NCBI GenBank assembly: GCA_031289815.1 | Contig: JAITOS010000061.1 | Span: 1-18,152 of the forward strand | Source of the DNA: Peptococcaceae bacterium | GTDB taxonomy: Bacteria; Bacillota; Desulfitobacteriia; Desulfitobacteriales; Desulfitobacteriaceae | Direction of reading: 5' to 3' | Length of the DNA: 18,152 bases | Shown: positions 8,204-14,754 of the stretch, in pieces | How the letters are laid out: each line of letters opens with the position of its first letter | How positions within the stretch are numbered: position 1 is the first letter of the stretch | Position numbers and translations under genes: made by a program | The notes under the pieces: model-generated | The model's database searches: none | The model's input: the letters and a program-made list of their open reading frames with translations, nothing else | Told to the model about the DNA's origin: nothing

Positions 8204-9427
8204 ATGGAAGTTTTCGTCGCAAGGCAACCGATATTTTATCGCAACGGCAAAGTCTTTGCCTATGAGTTGCTTTTCAGACATAACGAGAATAATTACTACG
8301 AAAACAGCGATGCTGACCGAGCGACCGTCGAGGTGATCACCAACTCCTTTTTGACTATCGGCATGAAAGTTTTGACGGGCGGAAAGCGCGGCTTTATTAA
8401 TTTTACCGAAAATCTGTTGAAAAAAAGCGCTTATTCCATCCTGCCGAAAAAATTTGTCGTCATTGAGCTTTTGGAAACCGTCGAACCAAACAGCGAAGTC
8501 GTCGCCTGCTGCAAAAAATTAAAAGCCGCGGGCTATTTGCTGGCCTTGGATGATTTCGTTTTCGATCCCAAATATCAGCCGTTGATTGAGCTGGCGGATA
8601 TCATCAAGATTGATTTTCTCGCCACCCCGCTTGCCAAAAAATCCGCGATCTTCCACCAGATCCCGCCAAATTCCAAGATTAGAATTTTAGCGGAAAAAGT
8701 TGAAACCTACGCGGATTTTGAAGCTGCCCTCCATATGGGCTATCACTACTTTCAGGGATATTATTTCAGCAAGCCCGCCATCTTCACCGGCAATACAATG
8801 CCTGCCAATAAAGCCTATCACTTTCAATTGCTGCAAAAGGTTTACGATGAGACGACCAGCTTTGAGCAACTGGAAGTTATCTTTAAGAATGACCCCGCTT
8901 TGAGTTTTCAGTTATTAAAATTTATCAACTCTTCTTTCTTCGCTTTCAGCAACCGTATCACTTCTCTGCGGCAAGCGCTCGCTTTGCTCGGATTCAACGA
9001 GCTGAAAAAATGGACGACTTTGGTTTCACTGCAATATCTCTGCCAGGATAAACCGAATGAGCTGATGATCACTTCCATTATCCGAGCCAAGTTCGCCGAA
9101 AGCATCGCCTTTAAAATTACCCATGATCTCCAATCAGCCGCGCAAGCCTTTTTGGTGGGCATGTTTTCTTTGCTGGACGCCTTCCTCGATCAACCGATGA
9201 CGGACATCCTGAACCAGCTTCCCTTAGCCGATAACATCAAATCGGTTCTGCTGGGAGGAAGCGACAGCTTGCTCAGCGGTGTCTATCAATTGATTACGGC
9301 TTATGAACAAGCGGACTGGGATCACTGCTCGCATTATTGTCAAGCGATAAACTTCCCGGAACATGAGCTTCCCGGTCTTTACGCGGAGGCGCTGGATTCC
9401 AGCAGCAATCTTTTATTTTCCCCTTAG
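8204..9427 (+). CDS. EAL-HDOD signalling protein (YuxH type)
   Basis: A 407-aa cytoplasmic protein with an N-terminal EAL domain (about residues 1-200) and a C-terminal HDOD domain (about 205-400). EAL domains bind or hydrolyse cyclic di-GMP; HDOD domains are HD-like but non-catalytic and usually act in protein-protein signalling. Many residues of an active EAL can be aligned: E21 in YELLFR, N67, E88, D116-D117, K135, D137, E164 in AEKVET and Q184 in FQGYYFSKP. However, loop 6 after the paired aspartates lacks the GTGYSS sequence needed for dimer coupling in active phosphodiesterases, so it may only sense the nucleotide. HDOD is supported by NDPALSFQLLKFINSS and LRQALALLG. It stands alone with its own promoter and a good ribosome-binding site, and converges on sigG. 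Confidence 0.9.
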   Translation: MEVFVARQPIFYRNGKVFAYELLFRHNENNYYENSDADRATVEVITNSFLTIGMKVLTGGKRGFINFTENLLKKSAYSILPKKFVVIELLETVEPNSEVVACCKKLKAAGYLLALDDFVFDPKYQPLIELADIIKIDFLATPLAKKSAIFHQIPPNSKIRILAEKVETYADFEAALHMGYHYFQGYYFSKPAIFTGNTMPANKAYHFQLLQKVYDETTSFEQLEVIFKNDPALSFQLLKFINSSFFAFSNRITSLRQALALLGFNELKKWTTLVSLQYLCQDKPNELMITSIIRAKFAESIAFKITHDLQSAAQAFLVGMFSLLDAFLDQPMTDILNQLPLADNIKSVLLGGSDSLLSGVYQLITAYEQADWDHCSHYCQAINFPEHELPGLYAEALDSSSNLLFSP

Positions 9428-9436
9428 CCGCTGCCC

Positions 9437-9467
9437 CCTAAAAGCCCTTTATAGAAGAGCTTTTAGG
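9437..9467. terminator. Hairpin between convergent EAL-HDOD and sigG
   Basis: A perfect 9-bp stem, CCTAAAAGC/GCTTTTAGG, with a 13-nt loop lies in the 45-nt gap between two convergent stop codons. There is no proper T-run outside the stem on either strand, so it is at best a weak shared terminator. Confidence 0.4.
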
Positions 9468-9472
9468 CCGGT

Positions 9473-10246
9473 CTAAACATACTTGCGCATGTGATTTAAG
9501 GCCGCTTTTTCCAAGCGGGAGACCTGAGCCTGCGAGATGCCGATTTCATCCGCGACTTCCATCTGCGTTTTGCCGTGGAAAAACCGCAGCGACAGAATCA
9601 GTTTTTCTCTTTCTCCCAAACGGCGCAGCGCTTCCCTGACCGCCAACCCTTCTAACCAATTATTGTCCACGTGTCTTTCGTCGCCGATTTGATCCATGAC
9701 AAAGATTGGATCCCCGCCGTCATGATAGATCGGCTCGAACAGGGAAATCGGTTCCTGGATGGCGTCCAAAGCAAATAAAACGTCCTCCCGCGGCAGGGCC
9801 AGCTTCTCCGCGATCTCGCTGATCGTTGGTTCCCGTGAACACTCGTTTACCAATTGATCCCGTACCTGCAACGCTTTATACGCGATATCCCGCAGAGAAC
9901 GGCTGACGCGGATCGGATTGTTATCCCGAAGATAGCGGCGGATTTCGCCAATGATCATCGGCACCGCATAGGTGGAGAATTTAACGTTCTGCCCCAGATC
10001 AAAATTGTCAATCGCCTTCATCAAACCGATACAGCCAACCTGAAAAAGATCGTCCACAAATTCGCCGCGATTGGTAAACCTCTGGATGATACTCAGAACT
10101 AAACGTAAATTGCCGTAAATAAGTTTATCCCGGGCGCTTTGGTCCCCGGCTTGGTACTCGACAAAAAGCTCTCTCATCTTAGCGCTGCCCAAGACCGGCA
10201 ATTTTGAAGTATTCACCCCACAGATTTCGACTTTGTTTAACGCCAA
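9473..10246 (-). CDS. sigG: RNA polymerase sporulation sigma factor sigma-G
   Basis: Sigma-G directs late gene expression in the engulfed forespore. The 257 residues follow Bacillus SigG along the whole length: N-terminal NKVEICGVNTSKLPVL, region 2 with DDLFQVGCIGLMKAIDNF and KFSTYAVPMIIGEIRRYLRD, region 3 with SLFEPIYHDGGDPIFVMDQI, and region 4 with the helix-turn-helix TQMEVADEIGISQAQVSRLE. The start is TTG at 10244-10246: it places MALNKVEICG exactly where other SigG proteins begin, and GGGGGGTG lies eight bases before it. No in-frame ATG fits better. It follows sigE by 82 nt, and that gap holds its own sigma-G/F-like promoter, so it can be made both by read-through and by autoregulation. 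Confidence 0.97.
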   Translation of the reverse strand: MALNKVEICGVNTSKLPVLGSAKMRELFVEYQAGDQSARDKLIYGNLRLVLSIIQRFTNRGEFVDDLFQVGCIGLMKAIDNFDLGQNVKFSTYAVPMIIGEIRRYLRDNNPIRVSRSLRDIAYKALQVRDQLVNECSREPTISEIAEKLALPREDVLFALDAIQEPISLFEPIYHDGGDPIFVMDQIGDERHVDNNWLEGLAVREALRRLGEREKLILSLRFFHGKTQMEVADEIGISQAQVSRLEKAALNHMRKYV

Positions 10247-10279
10247 TATAAGAGCACCCCCCAGTCATTTCCTGTTGAA

Positions 10280-10310
10280 AAGTATGCCCTTATTGACCGG
10301 CTGTTATTCT
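10280..10310 (-). promoter_or_regulatory. Sigma-G/sigma-F-type promoter of sigG
   Basis: AGAATA (10305-10310) and CATACTT (10280-10286) on the minus strand, 18 nt apart, agree well with the forespore sigma-G consensus TGAATA-N17/18-CATACTA. This fits the known transcription of sigG by sigma-F and by sigma-G itself. The predicted leader is about 28 nt. Confidence 0.6.
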
Positions 10311-10328
10311 TTTGAAAGGCTGGTAATA

Positions 10329-11093
10329 TTATTCCATCCGCACAAACTCTTTACGCAACCGGCGGATAATCCGCTTCTCCAGCCGGGAGATATAGGACTG
10401 TGAAATCCCCAAGCGATCGGCCACTTCTTTCTGCGTCTTTTCTTCCCCGTTGTCCAGACCGAAACGTAATTCCATGATGACCTTCTCTCTGTCCGTCAAG
10501 CGCGCCATCGCCAAACGCAAAAGCTGACCGTCCACTTCCTTTTCCAGCGGGCGGGAAATGATATCCGTTTCCGTCCCCAAGACATCGGAAAGCAGCAATT
10601 CGTTGCCGTCCCAATCAATGTTCAGCGGCTCGTCGAAAGAAACCTCCGTCCGCGTCTTATTATTGCGCCGCAAATACATCAAAATTTCGTTTTCAATGCA
10701 GCGCGAAGCATAGGTAGCCAGCTTGATCTTCTTGCCCGGATCAAAGGTTTTCACGGCTTTGATCAAACCGATGGTGCCAATGGAAACCAAATCCTCAATT
10801 CCCACCCCGGTATTCTCGAATTTTCTTCCTATGTAGACCACCAATCGTAAATTCCGTTCGATCAGGACGTCCCGCACGCTGAAATCGCCTTGTTCCAAAC
10901 GACAGAGCAAAGCGCTCTCCTCCTCGCCGCTGAGCGGCGGCGGCAGGGATTCACTGCTGCCTACATAATAAATTTCCCTGACGCGGGGAAACCGCCGCTC
11001 TATTCTCTGCGCGATCGGCTGCCGTCTCCAGCGAATCATCAGATTTTGACGAAACTGCCCCATCCATTCCTCAACCTGTTGCTTTATGTTCAT
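10329..11093 (-). CDS. sigE: Pro-sigma-E, early mother-cell sporulation sigma factor
   Basis: Sigma-E runs the first mother-cell programme and is made as an inactive, membrane-associated precursor that SpoIIGA cleaves. The 254-aa protein has the nearly invariant core: ALLCRLEQGD, LVVYIGRKFENTGVGIEDL, KLATYASRCIENEILMYLRR, SFDEPLNIDWDGNELLLSD and the region 4 helix-turn-helix QKEVADRLGISQSYISRLE. The processing region is recognisable as EIYYVGSSE at residues 40-48, aligning with the Bacillus cleavage site. The pro-sequence before it is about 15 residues longer than in B. subtilis and rich in Arg and Trp. The chosen ATG overlaps the spoIIGA stop by ATGA and has GGATGAGG upstream; a later Met (residue 19) lacks a ribosome-binding site. 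Confidence 0.97.
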   Translation of the reverse strand: MNIKQQVEEWMGQFRQNLMIRWRRQPIAQRIERRFPRVREIYYVGSSESLPPPLSGEEESALLCRLEQGDFSVRDVLIERNLRLVVYIGRKFENTGVGIEDLVSIGTIGLIKAVKTFDPGKKIKLATYASRCIENEILMYLRRNNKTRTEVSFDEPLNIDWDGNELLLSDVLGTETDIISRPLEKEVDGQLLRLAMARLTDREKVIMELRFGLDNGEEKTQKEVADRLGISQSYISRLEKRIIRRLRKEFVRME

Positions 11094-12016
11094 ACGCCTG
11101 TATCCTCATCCTCTCTCTGCCCTGCCAATTCAGGGTGCAGCAACGCCCGATACCTTCCTTCACTGCTCAGAACCTGTTTCACCAAAGCGACCGAAGCTCT
11201 GACCCGCACAGGCTCAAGTCCCGCGTGGATCAGGATCTGCTGCGGCCGCACCGCCAGCAGCCAACTTTTTTTTCCGATCGCCTGAAAGGGAACAAACACC
11301 AATTTCTTCATCAGGGACGGATTCTGTTTCCATAACCAGGGCCAGGGATCATCACTATCCTGCCACGGCTCCCGCAAAAAGGCGATCACCTCCTCCGGCA
11401 AGGCGCTCAGCGCCGCCGCTTCTTCCAGCAGCAGCACCGGAACCCCGCTTACCGGATCACGCAAATGATTCCCCGTATCGATGAAAGCCTGCGTCTTTAC
11501 CGTTTGATTCTCCTTGCCAAAATCGATTTCCACCTCATACAGGCGATCCTGCCAGAAATCCGACCGCTGCCGCCAACGCTGCCATACCCTCTGCCCGCCC
11601 CACCAGATACCGCCGGCTAACGGCAACAGCCATACAGTATGAAGGGAGAGGCGCAAAGCAACCTCCGGCGTCGCCTCCTGAAATTGAGCCCAACCCCACA
11701 ACGCCTGAACCAAACCGCCCAATCCCGCCGATACCAACCAGAATCCCAGCAGCGCTTTCAACAAACTCCGTCCGCGCCGCGGCTGGTAGGCCAGCCATAC
11801 CATCCCGACCGGAACCAGAAATTTCGCCGCGTTCAGCAGCAAAGGAAAGTCAAAGAAACTCAATATCACCGGGATTTCTCCAATGATTACCGCCATAAAA
11901 ATCCAGCGGCCCTTCAGGGAAACGCGCAACAATCTGCCGGTAACGACCAGCAAAAAAGCGTCCATCAGCCCATTGATCCCTATGGCTATATCGAGATAGC
12001 TTTCCGTCCCAGGCAT
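11090..12016 (-). CDS. spoIIGA: Sigma-E-processing aspartic protease SpoIIGA
   Basis: SpoIIGA is the membrane protease of the sporulation septum that removes the pro-sequence of sigma-E when triggered by SpoIIR from the forespore. The 308 residues show an N-terminal half of about five hydrophobic segments (roughly residues 8-30, 37-55, 60-77, 86-108, 124-141) and a C-terminal cytoplasmic domain with the catalytic motif FIDTGNHLRDP (Asp at 180). The motif occurs once, and the known enzyme works as a dimer. The gene is followed directly by sigE with a 4-nt overlap, the conserved spoIIG arrangement. The start ATG has AAAGG about ten bases upstream. Confidence 0.94.
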   Translation of the reverse strand: MPGTESYLDIAIGINGLMDAFLLVVTGRLLRVSLKGRWIFMAVIIGEIPVILSFFDFPLLLNAAKFLVPVGMVWLAYQPRRGRSLLKALLGFWLVSAGLGGLVQALWGWAQFQEATPEVALRLSLHTVWLLPLAGGIWWGGQRVWQRWRQRSDFWQDRLYEVEIDFGKENQTVKTQAFIDTGNHLRDPVSGVPVLLLEEAAALSALPEEVIAFLREPWQDSDDPWPWLWKQNPSLMKKLVFVPFQAIGKKSWLLAVRPQQILIHAGLEPVRVRASVALVKQVLSSEGRYRALLHPELAGQREDEDTGV

Positions 12017-12048
12017 GGCCGAGCAACCTTTCTTTTCTTCCCATACAA

Positions 12049-12081
12049 ATTATATCTTACCGGAGGGATAAAGCCTGTCGT
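12049..12081 (-). promoter_or_regulatory. Probable Spo0A-type promoter of spoIIGA-sigE
   Basis: A perfect TATAAT on the minus strand (12049-12054) lies 32 nt before the spoIIGA ATG. The only -35-like hexamer is ACGACA (12076-12081), 21 nt away, too far for a normal sigma-A promoter. The B. subtilis spoIIG promoter likewise has an unusually long spacer and needs Spo0A. The opposite strand of the -35 reads TGTCGTT (12076-12082), close to the Spo0A box TGTCGAA. Inference, not proof. Confidence 0.45.
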
Positions 12082-12235
12082 TTTGCCGGGACGGCCCATG
12101 ACATAAAATGGGATTCCAGTGCGAGACGTGTAGATATTTTGCGGGTGGATTTTGCAATGGTATATATAAGAGAGATTCGTTTGCTGATTGGCAAGCATCT
12201 CTCCTATAACCAGGGGTTATGTTTACGTAACCTTA

Positions 12236-12282
12236 AAAATAAAAACAGCCCTGACGACCGCTATGCCACGATCATCAGGGCT
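12236..12282 (-). terminator. Terminator of the aroQ-pepP-efp unit
   Basis: On the minus strand AGCCCTGA/TCAGGGCT (8 bp, 20-nt loop) is followed by GTTTTTATTTTT. It lies about 120 nt after the efp stop and separates this unit from spoIIGA-sigE. Confidence 0.75.
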
Positions 12283-12302
12283 ATTCCATCGCCTCATTCC
12301 AT

Positions 12303-12416
12303 CTAAAACAACTCCGGCGCAAAACGAGCCGGATCCACGTCCTCCTCCACCAACATAACATGTTTAAGCTCTGAGAAGGCGGCCAAAGCCCATGCCCGTC
12401 TAGGCGCGCTGAACAT
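12303..12416 (-). pseudogene. Possible remnant of a UbiD-like decarboxylase C-terminus
   Basis: A 37-codon open frame starting inside the efp 3' end (different frame) and ending in TAG at 12303-12305. Its middle, ALAAFSELKHVMLVEEDVDP, resembles the C-terminal domain pattern of UbiD-family prenyl-FMN decarboxylases, in which a helix is followed by LKHVxVVDEDxD. The intact family has about 400-500 residues, so this could only be a decayed fragment. There is no good ribosome-binding site. Chance similarity cannot be excluded, and the resemblance is from memory of the family, not from an alignment. Confidence 0.3.
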
Positions 12417-12957
12417 ACACTCCCGTCCGGGTATCGATAATCAGGACGTCCCCTTCGTTGACGAAGAAAGGCACCTGCACGATGGCCCCGGTTTCCACGG
12501 TCGCCGGTTTCGTCCCGCCGGTGGCCGTATCGCCTTTAACGCCGGGTTCCGTCGCCGTCACCGTCAGCTGCACGCTATTGGGTATATCCACACCGATCAC
12601 CTTGGCGCCAAAGAACAGGACGCTGATGATCATGTTCTCTTTCAGCCATTTGACCCCGTCGCCGATTTGTTCGCCGGTCAAAGACGTTTGTTCATAGTTC
12701 TCATTATCCATCACGACGAAATGATCGCCGTCTTTGTATAAGTATTGCATATCACGACGCTCCACATGAGCTTTAGGTACTTTTTCCCCCGCGTTAAACT
12801 TGCGTTCCACCACCGCGCCGGTTTTTACGTTTTTCATCTTCGTCCGCACGAAAGCCGCGCCTTTCCCCGGTTTGACATGCTGGAACTCCACGATCACAAA
12901 CACATCGCCATCCAATTCGATCGTGACGCCCGTTTTAAAATCATTTGAAGAAATCAT
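12400..12957 (-). CDS. efp: Translation elongation factor P
   Basis: EF-P binds between the P and E sites of stalled ribosomes and helps form bonds at polyproline stretches. The 185-aa protein has the three OB-like beta-barrel domains of the family. The tip of domain I reads VKPGKGAAFVR, with K32 in the place that is post-translationally modified in many bacteria. No modification enzyme is visible nearby, so the type of modification cannot be inferred. The C-terminus (GDVLIIDTRTGVYVQRA) is typical. AGGGGG lies six bases before the ATG. It is 98 nt downstream of pepP, with a leader hairpin at 12980-13009; aroQ-pepP-efp is a frequent order in Bacillota. Confidence 0.97.
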   Translation of the reverse strand: MISSNDFKTGVTIELDGDVFVIVEFQHVKPGKGAAFVRTKMKNVKTGAVVERKFNAGEKVPKAHVERRDMQYLYKDGDHFVVMDNENYEQTSLTGEQIGDGVKWLKENMIISVLFFGAKVIGVDIPNSVQLTVTATEPGVKGDTATGGTKPATVETGAIVQVPFFVNEGDVLIIDTRTGVYVQRA

Positions 12958-12979
12958 ACTTTTCCCCCTACATTTATTT

Positions 12980-13009
12980 ATGGTATTCTTCGCTCTTCAG
13001 CGAAACCAT
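12980..13009 (-). promoter_or_regulatory. Hairpin in the efp leader
   Basis: TTCGCT/AGCGAA around a 4-nt loop, extended by ATGGT/ACCAT across a 4-nt one-sided bulge, lies 23 nt before the efp start. No T-run follows it, so it is not a terminator. It might be an RNA processing or stability element between pepP and efp. Confidence 0.35.
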
Positions 13010-13055
13010 CGACCCCGGCTAAACTTCCGGCGACGCCTGCACCATTTTCCTCATT

Positions 13056-14120
13056 CTATATAATCATGAACTCCTTTGGCGCTTGTGTCAAGACCTCGCC
13101 GCCGCGCTCAGTTACCAGTACCAGATCCTCGATCCGCACGCCCCCCCAGGAGGGCAAATAAATCCCCGGTTCGACCGTGACGACCATCCCCGGCTCCAGC
13201 GTTTGTTCTTCGCTCTTATTCAAGCTCGGCCCTTCATGGATTTCCAGGCCCAGCGAATGCCCTAAGCCATGCCCGAAATATGCGCCGTACCCGGCGTCCG
13301 CAATCAGCTTTCTGGCGGCGGCGTCCACTTCCCGTCCCTTGATCCCCGGTTTGATCGCCGCGATCCCCGCCTTGTTCGCCGCTAAAACGATTTCGTAGAT
13401 TTCCCGTTGCTGCTCCGTCGCTATTCCCAAACACAGCGTTCGCGTCATATCGGAGCAATAGCCCTCATACACCGCGCCAAAATCAAGGGTCAGCAATTCT
13501 CCCGGAGCCGTCTTTTTGGGACTCGCCACCCCGTGCGGCATCGCTGATCGCCAGCCGGAAGCCACGATAAACTCAAACGCCCCCCCGCTGGCGCCCGCTT
13601 GACGCATATGAAATTCCAGAGCCAGCGAAATCTCCGCTTCTGTCTGTCCGACCGCCAGCGTCCGCAGAAGATGAGCAAACGCCTGATCCGCCAACGCCAC
13701 CGCTTGCCGAATGAGGGCAATTTCCCCTTCGTCCTTTACGGAACGCAGCCGTTTGATCAAGGAAGAATGGGAGCAAAGCTCTTTCCCCTTCAGCGCCGCC
13801 GACAGTCTTCCGTAATCCTCAAACGTTATGGAAGTCCCTTCAAAGGCGATCCTCTCCCACGGCGCTGGCGCCGCCAATAGCCCTAACGCGCGAAAGGTTT
13901 CCCCCTCCGTATCCAGCGTCTGATATTCGCCCGCCTGAAGCTTCGCCTGCTCAATATAACGGGAATCAGTCAGCAAAAAAGCCTGTTCCAAGGTGATCAG
14001 CAACGTTGCCGTACTCCCGGTGAAACGGCTCAGATAGCGCACATTGGCAGGATTCATCACCACAAAAGCGTCTACCGCCTCCTGCCGCATCGCCTGCCGC
14101 ACAGCGAGCAATCTACTCAT
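13056..14120 (-). CDS. Xaa-Pro aminopeptidase / M24B metallopeptidase
   Basis: A 354-aa cytoplasmic peptidase of the pita-bread fold, expected to remove N-terminal residues preceding proline using two metal ions. An N-terminal creatinase-like domain (about 1-125) is followed by the catalytic domain. All five metal ligands can be placed by motif: D213 (LLTLDFGA), D224 (YCSDMTRT), H288 (FGHGLGHSLGLEIHEGP), E317 (VTVEPGIY) and E331 (GGVRIEDLV). The ATG overlaps the aroQ stop by ATGA. Homologues at this locus are variously named PepP, PepQ, YpdF or YqhT, and the sequence alone does not settle aminopeptidase versus prolidase, so I leave the symbol empty. Confidence 0.93.
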   Translation of the reverse strand: MSRLLAVRQAMRQEAVDAFVVMNPANVRYLSRFTGSTATLLITLEQAFLLTDSRYIEQAKLQAGEYQTLDTEGETFRALGLLAAPAPWERIAFEGTSITFEDYGRLSAALKGKELCSHSSLIKRLRSVKDEGEIALIRQAVALADQAFAHLLRTLAVGQTEAEISLALEFHMRQAGASGGAFEFIVASGWRSAMPHGVASPKKTAPGELLTLDFGAVYEGYCSDMTRTLCLGIATEQQREIYEIVLAANKAGIAAIKPGIKGREVDAAARKLIADAGYGAYFGHGLGHSLGLEIHEGPSLNKSEEQTLEPGMVVTVEPGIYLPSWGGVRIEDLVLVTERGGEVLTQAPKEFMII

Positions 14121-14581
14121 CGCTCCGCCTCCTCAGTGTGGGCGGCGACCGGTCGCAAAGCGTCGATGGCGTAGCGTAAGGCCAGCGTATAGCTCTGTTT
14201 TCCCAAACCGCAGATTTGACCGATACAGACCGCCGCGATCAGCGAATGCTGGCGGAACTCCTCCCGCGCGTGAATATTCGACAGATGGATTTCCAGCGCC
14301 GGTACTTTCACCCCCGCCAGCGCGTCCCGCAAAGCGATACTCGTATGCGTCCAGGCCCCGGCGTTGAGGATTAAGAAATCTTCTTCGCTTAACGCCGCTA
14401 TCCAATCCAGCAGAACCCCCTCGTGATTGGTCTGCCGAAAATCGCACTCCACGGCGGCGGCCTTAGCCATGCCCTGCAACTCATCCTCGATTTGCCGCAG
14501 GCTTTGGCGGCCATAATGCCGCGGCTCCCGCTGTCCGAGCAGGTTTAAATTCGGTCCGTTGAACACGTAAATCTTCCCCAT
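14117..14581 (-). CDS. aroQ: 3-dehydroquinate dehydratase, type II
   Basis: It catalyses the third step of the shikimate pathway, dehydration of 3-dehydroquinate. The 154-aa size and motifs are those of the type II (dodecameric) enzyme: NGPNLNLLGQREPRHYG with R18 and the catalytic Y23, QTNHEGVLLDW, LNAGAWTHTSIALRDAL with N73, and EIHLSNIHAREEF with H99. The start has GAGGG about ten bases upstream. It is first in the aroQ-pepP-efp unit. The C-terminal 15 or so residues are an uncharacteristic charged tail that runs into the pepP start. Confidence 0.96.
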   Translation of the reverse strand: MGKIYVFNGPNLNLLGQREPRHYGRQSLRQIEDELQGMAKAAAVECDFRQTNHEGVLLDWIAALSEEDFLILNAGAWTHTSIALRDALAGVKVPALEIHLSNIHAREEFRQHSLIAAVCIGQICGLGKQSYTLALRYAIDALRPVAAHTEEAER

Positions 14582-14611
14582 GATCTCACATCCCTCGCTG
14601 TCTCACCCTGA

Positions 14612-14620
14612 ATTTTACCA
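14612..14620 (-). promoter_or_regulatory. Extended -10 promoter of aroQ-pepP-efp
   Basis: TGGTAAAAT on the minus strand has the TG dinucleotide of an extended -10 and a 5-of-6 hexamer, about 31 nt before the aroQ ATG. The -35 position shows no match. Confidence 0.4.
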
Positions 14621-14654
14621 TATTTCTTTGCGCCTTCATAGTCTTTGCGCCGAA

Positions 14655-14723
14655 CAAAAAACGATGAAGGACTTCGCTTGCTCTGCCAGTCCTCCATGCG
14701 TAACCGTTCCTATCCTCATCGTT
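14655..14723 (-). terminator. Terminator of cfa
   Basis: On the minus strand AACGATGAGGA pairs with TCCTTCATCGTT (11 bp, one bulged base), followed by a T-run. The 41-nt loop contains a nested GGACT/AGTCC hairpin. It ends about 30 nt after the cfa stop and lies before the aroQ promoter. Confidence 0.6.
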
Positions 14724-14754
14724 CAGCCCCTCTGCTCTTGAAAACGTCCCCTCG

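Larger units (their letters stand above)
12017..12399. other. Intergenic region between spoIIGA and efp
   Basis: This 383-nt gap holds, from left to right: the spoIIGA promoter (12049-12081), a sequence with no clear feature (12083-12169), a hairpin with 7-bp outer arms GAGAGAT/ATCTCTC (12170-12203), two overlapping alternative hairpins (12206-12220 and 12215-12232), the efp terminator (12236-12282) and a short open frame resembling a UbiD C-terminus (12303-12416, overlapping efp). I see no intact gene in it. Confidence 0.6.
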
